Translations under genes and position numbers: made by a program
Assembly (NCBI GenBank): GCA_017416505.1
Contig: JAFQCI010000042.1
Location: 1 to 37,532, forward strand
Direction: 5' to 3'
Length of the DNA: 37,532 nt
From: Lachnospiraceae bacterium
GTDB lineage: Bacteria > Bacillota_A > Clostridia > Lachnospirales > Lachnospiraceae
Part shown: positions 1-8,445 of the stretch, in pieces
Numbering within the stretch: the stretch's first letter is position 1
Layout: each line of letters starts with the position of its first letter
Notes under the pieces: generated by a model
The model's database searches: none
The model's input: only the letters and a program-made list of their open reading frames with translations
Told to the model about the DNA's origin: nothing

Positions 1-19
1 GCTATACCCACCATATAAG

Positions 20-93
20 CGTGCCCACAGGGATTCGAACCCCGGACACATGGCTTAGAAGGCCATTGCTCTATCCAACTGAGCTATGAGCAC
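20..93 (-). tRNA. tRNA-Arg (anticodon TCT)
   Basis: On the minus strand the sequence folds as a canonical tRNA: 7-bp acceptor stem (GTGCTCA with TGGGCAC), a D arm containing AGCTCAGTTGGATAGAGC, an anticodon loop CTTCTAA giving anticodon TCT (reads AGA), and a T loop TTCGAAT. Base 20 would be the discriminator and no CCA is encoded. It is the last of three tRNA genes read leftwards from one promoter, and the cluster may continue beyond the window edge. Confidence 0.95.
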
Positions 94-123
94 TTATATC
101 AAACATGCGATTCGCATATTTAA

Positions 124-194
124 AGCGGGTGATGGGAATCGAACCCACGTATCCAGCTTGGAAGGCTGGTGTTCTACCATTGAACTACACCCGC
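124..194 (-). tRNA. tRNA-Gly (anticodon TCC)
   Basis: Minus-strand cloverleaf with acceptor GCGGGTG paired to CACCCGC, D arm TAGTTCAATGGTAGAAC, anticodon loop CTTCCAA (anticodon TCC, reads GGA) and T loop TTCGATT. It is the middle gene of the three-tRNA cluster, 30 bases from the Arg gene and 4 bases from the Pro gene, so co-transcription and processing from one precursor is expected. Confidence 0.95.
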
Positions 195-198
195 AGAG

Positions 199-273
199 TC
201 GGGGTGACAGGATTCGAACCTGCGACCTCTTGATCCCAAATCAAGCGCTCTAGCCAAGCTGAGCCACACCCCG
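199..273 (-). tRNA. tRNA-Pro (anticodon TGG)
   Basis: Minus-strand cloverleaf with acceptor CGGGGTG paired to CACCCCG, D arm GGCTCAGCTTGGCTAGAGC, anticodon loop TTTGGGA (anticodon TGG, reads CCA and by wobble other Pro codons) and T loop TTCGAAT. It is promoter-proximal in the cluster; its 5' end lies about 35 bases downstream of the predicted start point. Confidence 0.95.
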
Positions 274-314
274 TTAAGTACTTTGTATTTCCTTACTTCC
301 TCAACGCAAGATTC

Positions 315-343
315 ATTATATATGACATGATAACAAATGTCAA
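315..343 (-). promoter_or_regulatory. Consensus sigma-A promoter of the tRNA cluster
   Basis: On the minus strand TTGACA (338-343) and TATAAT (315-320) are both perfect and separated by exactly 17 bases. The promoter points at the three tRNA genes. Perfect hexamers fit stable-RNA expression. The rest of 274-470 is very AT-rich and I see no gene in it. Confidence 0.9.
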
Positions 344-470
344 CACCTTTTTTTAAATTTTTTATATTTTTTTAAATTTTTATTTTGTATATACAATTTT
401 AAAAATTCAACCCTGTTGATTCCTTCCCTTAATTTAGGGGAAAATCGCCTTTTTAATCCTTGCAAATAGA

Positions 471-510
471 AAGAAAATGTGAACAATCATTTCAATGACT
501 GTTCACATTC
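471..510 (-). terminator. Terminator after the small acidic membrane protein gene
   Basis: The inverted repeat AATGTGAACA / TGTTCACATT-type stem (476-510) is followed on the minus strand by TTTTCTTTCT. It sits about 20 bases past the stop codon of the gene at 532-783 and would end the transcript of that gene, and possibly of pcrA. Confidence 0.8.
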
Positions 511-531
511 TTCTTTCTAAAAAACAAGTTT

Positions 532-783
532 TTACTCTGCATTATCCACTGCTTCAATGTCATCCACATCAAAATCATCGTCGAATAAATCATCAAAATC
601 GTCATCATCATCCAAATAATCTGGAGTCAGATACTTATACACTGCAAAAGCAATGGCTGCTACTGCTGCTACCGCACCAATAATCGCTAATGTCCAAACA
701 ATCTTGTTATCCTTCTTTTCTTCCTTCTTATTCACAAGTTCAGATAACTTTGCTACACTAATTAAATCATCAAAATTCTTCAT
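532..783 (-). CDS. Small single-span membrane protein with acidic C-terminal tail
   Basis: An 83-residue protein of unknown function. Residues about 1-27 are charged, 28-51 form one hydrophobic segment rich in Ala/Ile/Val, and the tail from about 55 is almost entirely Asp/Glu, including a D-rich run. The start at 783 is chosen because AGGGAGAT precedes this ATG; a longer reading upstream lacks a ribosome site. It begins 95 bases after the pcrA stop in the same direction, so it may be read through from pcrA, and a terminator follows. Similar short membrane proteins with acidic tails are common in Lachnospiraceae. The function cannot be named from sequence. Confidence 0.7.
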   Translation of the reverse strand: MKNFDDLISVAKLSELVNKKEEKKDNKIVWTLAIIGAVAAVAAIAFAVYKYLTPDYLDDDDDFDDLFDDDFDVDDIEAVDNAE

Positions 784-878
784 ACTATCTCCCTTTCTGT
801 TCCCAATTTTATTGTAGATATAGTATACCATATCTTTCATATTTTTACCACGGTTTTTTTCAAAAAAAGGCATTGTTT

Positions 879-3080
879 TTATTCCTCCACTTTCTTTAAC
901 TTTGCAAAAGAAGCAAACATTTTTTTCGTTCCTGCGGTTTCAAAATTTACTGTCACTTCATAGTCTCTTCCACCAGATACAATTTCATTCACAATTCCGA
1001 TTCCAAATTTAATATGTTTCACCTTATCTCCTACCTGATAATCCAAAGTAGTTGCTTTGATACCGGAGAATTCTTTCTTCTGATATGGATTTTGATTAAT
1101 AAAACCTATTTTTGCATTTCCTCTTTTCGGTTTTTCTACTCTAGAAACCGCTTTTTTCCCCTGTTCCATCAATTCCTCCGGAATTTCCTCTACAAAACGG
1201 GAAACCTTCGAAAATCTTGTTTCACCATGTACCATACGCCGTTTTGCACAACTTAAACAAAGTTTTTCTCTGGCTCTTGTAATTCCCACATAGCAAAGTC
1301 TTCTTTCTTCTTCCAGTTCTTCGTTGCTTCCAGACACGATGGTCATATAACTTGGGAATAAGCCTTCCTCCATTCCCACCATAAATACATGAGGAAACTC
1401 CAATCCTTTGGCACTATGAAATGTCATCAATACTACACTCGGCTGGCTTTCGTCATATCCATCAATTTCCGCCACCAAAGCAATTTCTTCTAACAATTCC
1501 TCTAGAGTCGGTTCATCGTTCTTTTCCAGATAATCTACTATCTTATTACGGAATTCATCGATATTTTCCAATCTGCCTCTGGATTCCTCTGTATTTTCAG
1601 TTTCCAATTCTTTTGCGTATCCGGTTTTATCCAGAATTTCATCCAACAATACATCTAACTGATATGGGTCCAAATTCTGCTTAAGTTCTTGTATTAAATC
1701 ACAAAATTCCTGTATTTTTCCCAATGCCTTTCCTAAAGAAGCGATATTTTCAGCCTCCATCAATGCCTGATAAAAATCAATGCCTCTGTCTTGTGCATAC
1801 TGTTCCACTTTTGAAATTGTAGTAGCACCAATTCCCCTTTTCGGAACATTTAGGATTCTTTTTACTGCCAAATCATCCCGTCCATTGCAGATGGTTTTTA
1901 AATAACAGATTAAATCCTTGATTTCCTTTCTTCCGTAGAAATTCTGTCCGCCCACAAGCTTATATGGTATATTATTCATCAAAAGTTTTTCTTCTATAAT
2001 ACGTGATTGTGCATTGGTGCGATATAAAACTGCAAAATCATTGTAACTTGCACCATGATTTTGAACCATCCGGTCTATTTCGGCAGCCACATACTCTCCT
2101 TCTTCGTATTCATTCTCGTATTGACGAAAATGAACCAGTTCACCGTCCTCATTTTCACACCATAACTTTTTATCTTTTCTTGCATGATTATTTTTTATTA
2201 CTTCATTGGCGGCTGTCAAAATATTTTTGGTAGAACGATAATTTTGTTCCAGTTTAATGACTTTGGTATCTGGAAATTCCTTTTCAAAGTCCAATATATT
2301 ATAAATATTAGCACCTCTAAATTTATAAATTGACTGGTCATCATCACCAACCACACATAAGTTACGATATTTTGACGCAAGCTGATGAATCAGCAAAAAT
2401 TGGACATGATTGGTATCCTGGTATTCGTCCACCATAATATATTGAAACCGTTCCTGAAAAATCTCTAGCACATCCGGATGAAACTGGAACAATTCCACTG
2501 TCTTTACTAATAAATCATCAAAATCCAAAGCGTCGTTTCCACGTAACCGTTTCTGATATTCTGTATAGACTTGCGCAATTCTTGTTTTCTGATAATCTCC
2601 TCTTGCCTGTCTTTCATACTCAGAAGGAGACAGGAAGTTGTCCTTTGCTTTAGATATCTCAGCCATTGCACTTTTTTCCGGCAATTGTTTTGAATCAATC
2701 TGAAGATACTTATATACTTCTTTTAAGACCGCTTTTTGGTCGTCTGTATCATAAATGATAAAATGATTGCTATATCCTAAACGGTCAATAAACCTTCTTA
2801 AGATTCGGACACAAGTAGAATGAAATGTCGCCACCCAGATATTTTCCGAGCCATATCCTACCAAATCATCCACTCTTGTTCTCATTTCTTTGGCTGCCTT
2901 ATTGGTAAAAGTAATCGCCATAATATGAAAAGGGTCAACACCCTCTTCTTCTATTAAATATGCAACCCGGTGTGTCAGTACCCGGGTCTTGCCAGAACCT
3001 GCTCCCGCCAGAATCAGCAATGGTCCTTTTGTATTTACTACTGCCTCCATTTGTTCCTTGTTAAGTCCATCTAAACGCAT
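879..3080 (-). CDS. pcrA: ATP-dependent DNA helicase PcrA/UvrD (superfamily 1)
   Basis: A 733-residue 3'-5' SF1A helicase acting in nucleotide excision repair, replication-fork clearance and plasmid rolling-circle replication. A Q motif (LNKEQMEAV, residues 6-14), Walker A GAGSGKT (26-32), the Walker B region VDEYQDTNHVQ, motif III VVGDDDQSIYKFRGA, motif IV LEQNYRS, motif V TFHSAKGLEF and motif VI VGITRAREKL are all visible in order. The C-terminal 60 residues (VGDKVKHIKFGIG) match the Tudor-like RNA-polymerase-interacting tail of Gram-positive PcrA. The length agrees with the roughly 730-750 residues of the family. The start is supported by AAAGGA seven bases before the ATG. Confidence 0.96.
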   Translation of the reverse strand: MRLDGLNKEQMEAVVNTKGPLLILAGAGSGKTRVLTHRVAYLIEEEGVDPFHIMAITFTNKAAKEMRTRVDDLVGYGSENIWVATFHSTCVRILRRFIDRLGYSNHFIIYDTDDQKAVLKEVYKYLQIDSKQLPEKSAMAEISKAKDNFLSPSEYERQARGDYQKTRIAQVYTEYQKRLRGNDALDFDDLLVKTVELFQFHPDVLEIFQERFQYIMVDEYQDTNHVQFLLIHQLASKYRNLCVVGDDDQSIYKFRGANIYNILDFEKEFPDTKVIKLEQNYRSTKNILTAANEVIKNNHARKDKKLWCENEDGELVHFRQYENEYEEGEYVAAEIDRMVQNHGASYNDFAVLYRTNAQSRIIEEKLLMNNIPYKLVGGQNFYGRKEIKDLICYLKTICNGRDDLAVKRILNVPKRGIGATTISKVEQYAQDRGIDFYQALMEAENIASLGKALGKIQEFCDLIQELKQNLDPYQLDVLLDEILDKTGYAKELETENTEESRGRLENIDEFRNKIVDYLEKNDEPTLEELLEEIALVAEIDGYDESQPSVVLMTFHSAKGLEFPHVFMVGMEEGLFPSYMTIVSGSNEELEEERRLCYVGITRAREKLCLSCAKRRMVHGETRFSKVSRFVEEIPEELMEQGKKAVSRVEKPKRGNAKIGFINQNPYQKKEFSGIKATTLDYQVGDKVKHIKFGIGIVNEIVSGGRDYEVTVNFETAGTKKMFASFAKLKKVEE

Positions 3081-3118
3081 CTTTTTTTCCTTTCAAACCC
3101 TTTTCTCTACATCAATTA

Positions 3119-3138
3119 GGGCGGTCAAATGGCCGCCC
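3119..3138 (-). terminator. GC-rich hairpin between ydjI-like gene and pcrA
   Basis: GGGCGG and CCGCCC form a 6-bp stem around an 8-base loop in the 90-base gap after the ydjI-like gene. On the minus strand it is followed by TAATTGATG rather than a T run, so it is at best a weak terminator. It could instead protect the 3' end of the psp operon RNA. Confidence 0.4.
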
Positions 3139-3170
3139 AAAAATATTTCTTCTTATTATTTCTTATTATT

Positions 3171-4193
3171 TTATTGTCCTAATTTCGTACCACAGTTTGG
3201 ACAGAATTTCGCACCTTCATTTTTTGTTCCACAGTTCGGACAAAACTTTGGTACTTCTCCTGTTCCTGCTTGTTGCATCGGCTGCTGCATCGGCTGTGCC
3301 TGCATTGGTTGTGGCTGTTGCATATTCATTCCCATGTTATTCATACCGTTCATATTCTGCATCATCTGCTGACCCATCATCATGCCCATCTGCAATCCAA
3401 CCATATCAGAGGCAACGCTTCCTGCAGAACTTCTTCCGGTTTGGTTTGCCATGCTGTCCATCATCTGCATTTGCTGATATCTTCCCATATCACCAACCAT
3501 GCTTTGTGAAGCAACCTTCGTTACCATCTTCTGCACTTCTTCCGGATAAGAGAAATTACCAATATTAAATCCGGTAATGGTAATACCAATCTTACTCATT
3601 TCCATATCCAGATCTTCCTGAATACCTTTTGCAATATCAAATGCATTCGCCTGAAGATTAAACATATCCTGACCAACCTTCATAATCCACTTCATAAGAA
3701 GCTGGTCTAACATGGAAATAACTCTTTCCTTCACTTCATTGATAGAATATTGTCTTTTAATACCGGCTATTTTATCAATGAACAATAAATAGTCTCCGAC
3801 TTTACAGTTAAATGTTCCTAAAGCACGAATCGGCATTCCACCTGGTAATTGTGGATTTGGGATATTAATTGCCTGTTTTGTTCCCCATTTAATCGTAAAT
3901 TCTTTGGTGTTAATGAATAATACTTCTGCACGAATACCACTGTTAAATCCAAACTTAATTCCTTTTAGTGTAGATAAAAATGGTATAATCTGTGATTCGA
4001 TGTCAAAACTTCCTTCGTCCTTGAAAATACCTTCGATTTTACCATTATACATGAAAATGGCATCCTGTCCCGGCTTAATAATCAAGCGGGAACCTTTTTT
4101 AATTTCCCTGTTGGTCCATTTCCAAAACAGGATATCTTCTCTATATTCTTCCCATTCTACTACATTCGAAAATTGATTTGAAAACAATCCCAT
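3171..4193 (-). CDS. ydjI: YdjI-like SPFH-domain protein with C-terminal zinc ribbons
   Basis: A 340-residue member of the SPFH family formerly labelled 'virion core protein'. Residues about 25-250 form the SPFH region; a flexible Met/Gln-rich linker (about 240-310) leads to a double zinc-ribbon signature, CPNCGTKNEGAKFCPNCGTK, at the C terminus. In Bacillus subtilis YdjI is soluble and links PspA to the YdjG/YdjH membrane proteins at the membrane. The same partners are directly upstream here: ydjG 22 bases away, then pspA. The start is set by AAAGGAGAT five bases before the ATG. Role in membrane-stress protection is inferred from this synteny. Confidence 0.88.
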   Translation of the reverse strand: MGLFSNQFSNVVEWEEYREDILFWKWTNREIKKGSRLIIKPGQDAIFMYNGKIEGIFKDEGSFDIESQIIPFLSTLKGIKFGFNSGIRAEVLFINTKEFTIKWGTKQAINIPNPQLPGGMPIRALGTFNCKVGDYLLFIDKIAGIKRQYSINEVKERVISMLDQLLMKWIMKVGQDMFNLQANAFDIAKGIQEDLDMEMSKIGITITGFNIGNFSYPEEVQKMVTKVASQSMVGDMGRYQQMQMMDSMANQTGRSSAGSVASDMVGLQMGMMMGQQMMQNMNGMNNMGMNMQQPQPMQAQPMQQPMQQAGTGEVPKFCPNCGTKNEGAKFCPNCGTKLGQ

Positions 4194-4215
4194 ATTCTAT
4201 CTCCTTTATCCTTAC

Positions 4216-5415
4216 CTATTCTGTCAAAATACAAACATCCTCATAATTCACTGCATATGCAACTTCTACATTATCTTTTGTTGCATCCTGCAAAATTTCC
4301 ATGTCTGTATATGTAGTTTCTACCACATTCTGTTCTTCATAATCTATTTCAGCGGCTGACGCATCATCCATGAAAACCCAGAATAATATAGCGATAATTA
4401 TGACAACAATGATGGCAATTTTCACCGGACTCTTTGGATATTCGCCACTTACTTTTCCATTTTGTCCATTAATCAGTACATTATAATCTTTTCCATTATA
4501 GGAATAAGACGTGGAATATACCGGAAGCAAAAGGTACTTAAATGTTTGTTCTGTATAATTTCTATTAATATTTACATTTCTTACCCTATCGTATCTTCTA
4601 CGTACATCTGCTGCGGACATGGAACGTAACTCAGAATCCATTTCCGTAATGGCTCTTCTATGACCGTCTTCCAGTCCTACACTGAAATTTTCTGCCAAAA
4701 ATCCTGATATATATTCCGGTGCATAAGGAACCTGTCGTTTAAAATCAAATTCTCCGATTCCCCTAAACATTCCACTTCCAAAGCGTTTTGAAGCTGGAAT
4801 CTGAACATCATCAAAGAAATGATGAAAATGTCCTTTCGTAAAATACCAGTCCACTTCTGTTTTTGTTCTGGTATTTCCATCTGAATCCTTATAACGTACG
4901 GTACGTTCCCGTCCACCCTCTGCTGTATACCAACATTCCGACTGAGCATCAAAGGTCCAGTATGGAAGATAAATTCCACGGAAATTTCCATGCTGATATA
5001 AATTTTTCAAAGAGGAAGGTGCAAGCCATCGTCCCTTAATCCATTTTCTGAAGCTGTCTTTTACTGCATTCGCATCCAGTTGAAATGGTATTACTGCATC
5101 TGGTACCATCACTTCTTCCTGCTTTGATGCCAGCACATAATTAGAACCACAATATGGACATTGTGCCGCAGTTTCATTCTTATCCACTTCTATCTGAGCA
5201 CCACAACCGGTACATTCCATTGTTTGAGTGGTTTTTTCTGAAACCTGCAATCGTTTCTTTGCAGAAAGGTCAAGCCTATGTTCTACAATCGTTTGTTTTT
5301 CACTAATAATTTCCACTACAGTGTCACAATTCGGACATTTTAAACTTTGAGTAGCCGCATCAAATTCCATGATGCCGCCACAACCCTCACAACGATATAC
5401 ATTCTCTTCTGCCAT
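4216..5415 (-). CDS. ydjG: YdjG-like zinc-ribbon membrane protein (PspA operon)
   Basis: A 399-residue protein. The first 40 residues carry a zinc ribbon (CEGCGG with CPNC) and residues about 68-95 carry a second (CTGCGAQ with CPYCG), as in TFIIB-type ribbons. The middle is a conserved soluble region with a Trp/Tyr-rich stretch. One strongly hydrophobic span lies at about residues 331-350, followed by a short acidic, presumably extracytoplasmic tail ending near ILTE. Bacillus subtilis has two such proteins, YdjG and YdjH; only one gene is present here. Ribosome site AGGAGAT precedes the ATG. A terminator separates it from pspA, so its level should be lower than that of PspA. Confidence 0.82.
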   Translation of the reverse strand: MAEENVYRCEGCGGIMEFDAATQSLKCPNCDTVVEIISEKQTIVEHRLDLSAKKRLQVSEKTTQTMECTGCGAQIEVDKNETAAQCPYCGSNYVLASKQEEVMVPDAVIPFQLDANAVKDSFRKWIKGRWLAPSSLKNLYQHGNFRGIYLPYWTFDAQSECWYTAEGGRERTVRYKDSDGNTRTKTEVDWYFTKGHFHHFFDDVQIPASKRFGSGMFRGIGEFDFKRQVPYAPEYISGFLAENFSVGLEDGHRRAITEMDSELRSMSAADVRRRYDRVRNVNINRNYTEQTFKYLLLPVYSTSYSYNGKDYNVLINGQNGKVSGEYPKSPVKIAIIVVIIIAILFWVFMDDASAAEIDYEEQNVVETTYTDMEILQDATKDNVEVAYAVNYEDVCILTE

Positions 5416-5433
5416 TTTTATCTCCTACTACGA

Positions 5434-5459
5434 AAAGGACTGTTAAAAAACAGTCCTTT
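5434..5459 (-). terminator. Internal terminator between pspA and ydjG
   Basis: A perfect 11-bp stem (AAAGGACTGTT with AACAGTCCTTT) closes on a loop of four A residues. On the minus strand the descending arm ends in CCTTTTCG. It lies about 90 bases after the pspA stop and 19 bases before the ydjG start. It probably causes partial termination, giving more pspA than ydjG/ydjI message. Confidence 0.7.
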
Positions 5460-5545
5460 CCTTTATTTAGTTTCTGTAACTTGTAGCTTGATAATTGCGA
5501 AAGTGCAATGCACCAAAGCAATCCATTTTACTTTTACACCTGATT

Positions 5546-6226
5546 TTATAATCCCATCTGAGCCTTTAAAGCAGCTAATTCATCATCTACTGTGCTATCT
5601 GTAGATGTAGTATCGTACTTAGCAGCCAAATCATCGATTTCATCTCTAGGCTGAGCATTTAATTCTGCCATAGCATTTGCGGAATCTAACATCTTATTTG
5701 CCTTTTCTTCCATACGGTCGAATGCATTCATACTGTTAGTAGCACTGCCAATCTTAGATGTCATCTTATTCATCTTTTCCTGAGTCTTAGCAACTGCAAC
5801 CTTCGCCTTAATTGCATCTTTTCTTGCATTTAAATCAACGATATCTTTCGATATCTTATCATGCATCTGACGCATCTTAGTCGCATTTGCTGATGCAATT
5901 TCGTAAGTCTGTTGTAAACTTGCCTGAGTAGAAGCAAGTGAATTCTTCTTTTCAAGGAACTTCTTAGCATCTTCTTCATTACCTGCTAATAATGCCTTCT
6001 TAGCATAGTCTTCATACTTCTTCATTTCAGCATTTACTTCGTCTAATTCTCTCTTCGCTCTGGTTTCTTCTGCCATAACAGAAGCAGTTTCTGCTTTTAC
6101 TTTGCCTAAATCTTTTTCTAAGTCTCTTAAGCACTGATCAACCATCTTAGCTGGATCTTCACACTTATCTAAAAGTGCATTAATGTTAGCTGACATGATA
6201 TCTCCAAAACGTTGTAAAATTCCCAT
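5546..6226 (-). CDS. pspA: Phage shock protein A (PspA/IM30 family)
   Basis: A 226-residue almost wholly alpha-helical coiled-coil protein of the PspA/Vipp1 (ESCRT-III-like) family. The N-terminal amphipathic helix (MGILQRFGDIMSANINALLD) binds membrane, and the conserved DPAKMVDQ stretch follows at about residues 23-31. Heptad-rich helices fill about 30-180. PspA oligomers stabilise damaged membranes. The gene leads a pspA-ydjG-ydjI operon equivalent to the sigma-W-controlled ydjFGHI operon of Bacillus subtilis. Here the promoter looks like a sigma-A promoter instead. The start is supported by GGAGGAGA with a seven-base spacing. Confidence 0.93.
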   Translation of the reverse strand: MGILQRFGDIMSANINALLDKCEDPAKMVDQCLRDLEKDLGKVKAETASVMAEETRAKRELDEVNAEMKKYEDYAKKALLAGNEEDAKKFLEKKNSLASTQASLQQTYEIASANATKMRQMHDKISKDIVDLNARKDAIKAKVAVAKTQEKMNKMTSKIGSATNSMNAFDRMEEKANKMLDSANAMAELNAQPRDEIDDLAAKYDTTSTDSTVDDELAALKAQMGL

Positions 6227-6275
6227 TTTATTCTCCTCCTATCGCTTCGTTAAAAAAGCACTGCGTGTTGTTAAT

Positions 6276-6304
6276 ATGATACATTATTTTCGAAAATTTT
6301 TCAA
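6276..6304 (-). promoter_or_regulatory. Promoter of the pspA-ydjG-ydjI operon
   Basis: On the minus strand TTGAAA (6299-6304) and TATCAT (6276-6281) are 17 bases apart, about 50 bases upstream of the pspA start. I do not see a TGAAAC-N16-CGTA sigma-W type element. The divergent interval 6227-6656 also holds the plus-strand promoter and leader listed next; 6305-6480 shows nothing else that I can name. Confidence 0.7.
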
Positions 6305-6480
6305 GTATATTGGTTATTATTACAAAAAAATTTTCGACTGTTTGTTATCGTTTCCGAAGAACCATAACCTTTGTTTCTTTGTTGATGGCTTTATCTTATC
6401 ATAGAAAATAAAAGTTGCAATACTCTTTTAATATCCGACGTTTTTTTGTTCTCATTCTTCTTGTTTTTCATTACTTTTTC

Positions 6481-6509
6481 TTGTCATATAGATTTAAATA
6501 CTATATAAT
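6481..6509 (+). promoter_or_regulatory. Sigma-A promoter of the DUF1836 gene
   Basis: TTGTCA (6481-6486), a 17-base spacer and a perfect TATAAT (6504-6509). The predicted start near 6516 leaves a leader of about 140 bases before the DUF1836 start codon, long enough for the RNA structure listed separately. Confidence 0.8.
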
Positions 6510-6538
6510 AAGGTTTAGATAACTTGAATTTTAAATCT

Positions 6539-6637
6539 GGTGCAAGGCACCTGTATGAATCCGGTAATTGCGAAATTAAAATGTTTTATATCACTCAATA
6601 TAAGTTTTTGATAGTTTCACAATTACCTATCCGTACG
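6539..6637 (+). promoter_or_regulatory. Structured 5' leader of the DUF1836 mRNA
   Basis: Two nested signals lie between the promoter and the start codon. A perfect 5-bp hairpin GGTGC-AAG-GCACC spans 6539-6551. A long-range stem pairs GGTAATTGCGAAA (6563-6575) with TTTCACAATTACC (6615-6627), 12 of 13 pairs, closing a 39-base AT-rich loop; flanking bases partly extend it. The stem ends about 17 bases before the GAGG ribosome site. I could not match it to a riboswitch class I know. Confidence 0.5.
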
Positions 6638-6656
6638 AATGAAAGTGAGGTCATTT

Positions 6657-7265
6657 ATGAATATAGAAGAACTATTAAAAGAATGGGTTAAATTGGATTA
6701 CATCCTGCCGGAAGAGGTTCCGGAAATCGAATTATACATGGATCAGGTTACTACTTTTATGGAGCAGAAATTAAAAAATAACAATCGTTATGAGGATGAC
6801 AAAACATTAACCAAGACCATGATCAATAATTATACCAAGAATCATTTGCTTCCTCCTCCTGTGAAGAAGAAATATTCTAAAAACCATATTTTCTTATTGA
6901 TATATATCTATTATTTGAAGAATTTTCTTTCTATTAATGATATATCTGTATTGCTGGCTCCCCTTATGGAACATTTTTCTGAAAAAGACGAGTTGCAAAG
7001 CATATATGAAACTATTTTTAACTTAGAAAAGGAACATACCAAAGTTTTACGGGATTCTATTGAAGAAACTTATCAAAAGAGCCGAAATACCTTTTCCGGC
7101 GAAAACAAAGATTATTTGGAGCAATTGTCCTTCATCAGTCTGCTAAGTTATGATATCTATCTCAAAAAACAGGTAGTGGAAAAACTCATTGATGAAATGG
7201 CTCTTTCTTCAAAAGATGAAACGAAACACAGTAAGAAAGAAAAAAACCTTCACTCTCCGTCTTGA
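6657..7265 (+). CDS. DUF1836 domain protein
   Basis: A 202-residue protein. Residues about 25-150 match the DUF1836 pattern that I recognise: TMINNYTKNHLLPPPVKKKY (about residues 54-73), then HIFLLIYIYYLKNFLSINDI. The wording of this domain (unlocking of a helix-turn-helix after a Pro-Pro-Pro-x-Lys-Lys turn) resembles MerR-type DNA-binding folds, so a regulatory role is likely but unproven. The C-terminal 40 residues are charged and Lys-rich. The ATG at 6657 is preferred over 6639 because GAGGT lies six bases before it. It has its own promoter and structured leader and is followed 85 bases later by a coiled-coil gene in the same direction. Confidence 0.82.
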   Translation: MNIEELLKEWVKLDYILPEEVPEIELYMDQVTTFMEQKLKNNNRYEDDKTLTKTMINNYTKNHLLPPPVKKKYSKNHIFLLIYIYYLKNFLSINDISVLLAPLMEHFSEKDELQSIYETIFNLEKEHTKVLRDSIEETYQKSRNTFSGENKDYLEQLSFISLLSYDIYLKKQVVEKLIDEMALSSKDETKHSKKEKNLHSPS

Positions 7266-7350
7266 TGTGCCGATATATATGATAACGAAAAACAGACGAT
7301 TGGGAAATGCCAAAACTTATATAGGTAATGCAAGAGAAGGAGGGTAACAT

Positions 7351-8253
7351 ATGAGAATTAACGGTAATGAACAGCAAAATATTGGTTTATTTGCAGGAAG
7401 CAATTCTGCAGAAAATATTCAGGGACAGAAGAATCAAACTAAAAATAACACTGATTCCTTGTATGCAGGGGATATGAATTTAAATAATGAGGCTATCACC
7501 CAAAAAATGAATGCCAGAAAACGTGCCATGAAACTTATTATGGATACTTTCGATACGGACAAGAAAATCGATGACGGATTAGATGAAATCAAAGAACATC
7601 AGAATCGGCTTACTGAAAATCTGGATACAGCAAATGACGAGATAAACAAGCTGAATGAATCTAAAAAACAATTGCAGGAAGAATATGGAATCACAGAAGA
7701 CAGCCAGGAGCAAAAAGACCTGGAACTTATGGAAAAATATAATCAAGACCCTTTTTCCTTATCAAAGGAGGAGGCAGAACGCCTTAAAAATATGGGACCT
7801 GTTACAGATTATCAAAGAGAGACAATGCAACTTAACTCCTTAAAGAACGACTGGCAAAAGGTGGCAGATGCTTCTGCGGAAGGTATTATCAATGCAAGGA
7901 AAGCCATTTCGTCTATTCAGGTTGAGCGTTTGAAAACTCACGAAATGGTAGATTCCCAAGAAAATGCTGAAGAAATTTTAGAATCTTCTGCAAAGGAAAT
8001 TGCCGGTATCCTACTTGCTGAAGCAAAAGAAAATGTGGATGAAGAACTAGAGGAAAATGTAGAAAAGGCCGAAAAAATAAAGGAAAAAGAAAAGGCAGAA
8101 AAATCATCCCAGGAAGAGGAAGAAACGGTAGAAAATACAGATACGGAAAATGAAGATACACAAAATTTAATGAAAGATTTGAAAAAAATCATAGAGGAAG
8201 AACACGTAGTTGAAGATGATATTAAAGGTCTGATGATGGATGCTATGATTTAA
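7351..8253 (+). CDS. Coiled-coil protein of unknown function
   Basis: A 300-residue soluble, highly charged protein. Residues 1-45 are Asn/Gln/Ser-rich and probably disordered. Residues about 50-120 contain ARKRAMKLIMDTFDTDKK followed by heptad-like helices. Residues about 190-275 are Glu/Lys-rich with repeated EENVEKAEKIKEKEKAEK character, and a hydrophobic end, IKGLMMDAMI, closes the chain. No signal peptide or membrane span is present. An excellent ribosome site, AGAAGGAGGG, precedes the ATG. It follows the DUF1836 gene in the same direction and may share its transcript. I do not recognise a named family. Confidence 0.75.
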   Translation: MRINGNEQQNIGLFAGSNSAENIQGQKNQTKNNTDSLYAGDMNLNNEAITQKMNARKRAMKLIMDTFDTDKKIDDGLDEIKEHQNRLTENLDTANDEINKLNESKKQLQEEYGITEDSQEQKDLELMEKYNQDPFSLSKEEAERLKNMGPVTDYQRETMQLNSLKNDWQKVADASAEGIINARKAISSIQVERLKTHEMVDSQENAEEILESSAKEIAGILLAEAKENVDEELEENVEKAEKIKEKEKAEKSSQEEEETVENTDTENEDTQNLMKDLKKIIEEEHVVEDDIKGLMMDAMI

Positions 8254-8390
8254 AAAGAATGAAGAGAAGGTTACGATACCTAATCATATAACCATAAGTG
8301 CCGTTGCCAACTTTTTAATATCTGTCTCCTTTCACTCACCAATGTCATTTCTGCGAATAAAAAATAGCATTATAAAATTTTTATTTTCCA

Positions 8391-8419
8391 TTGACATATT
8401 ATGGCGTAAACCGTATAAT
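8391..8419 (+). promoter_or_regulatory. Perfect consensus promoter of the toxI antitoxin RNA
   Basis: TTGACA (8391-8396), exactly 17 bases, then TATAAT (8414-8419). The predicted start near 8426 is about 20 bases before the first antitoxin repeat. A strong constitutive promoter is what type III antitoxin RNAs need. The rest of the gap 8254-8390 is AT-rich with nothing I can name. Confidence 0.9.
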
Positions 8420-8445
8420 AATATTACAGATAAGCGATTATCATC

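Noticed and set aside
3197..3568. Plus-strand open frame of 123 codons
   Set aside because: Antisense shadow of the ydjI-like gene with no ribosome site and an odd composition.
6227..6330. Sigma-W promoter before pspA
   Set aside because: No TGAAAC-N16-CGTA pattern found; a sigma-A type promoter explains the start.
7913..8192. Phe/Ser/Pro-rich minus-strand frames
   Set aside because: Shadow of the Glu/Lys-rich coiled-coil gene on the other strand.
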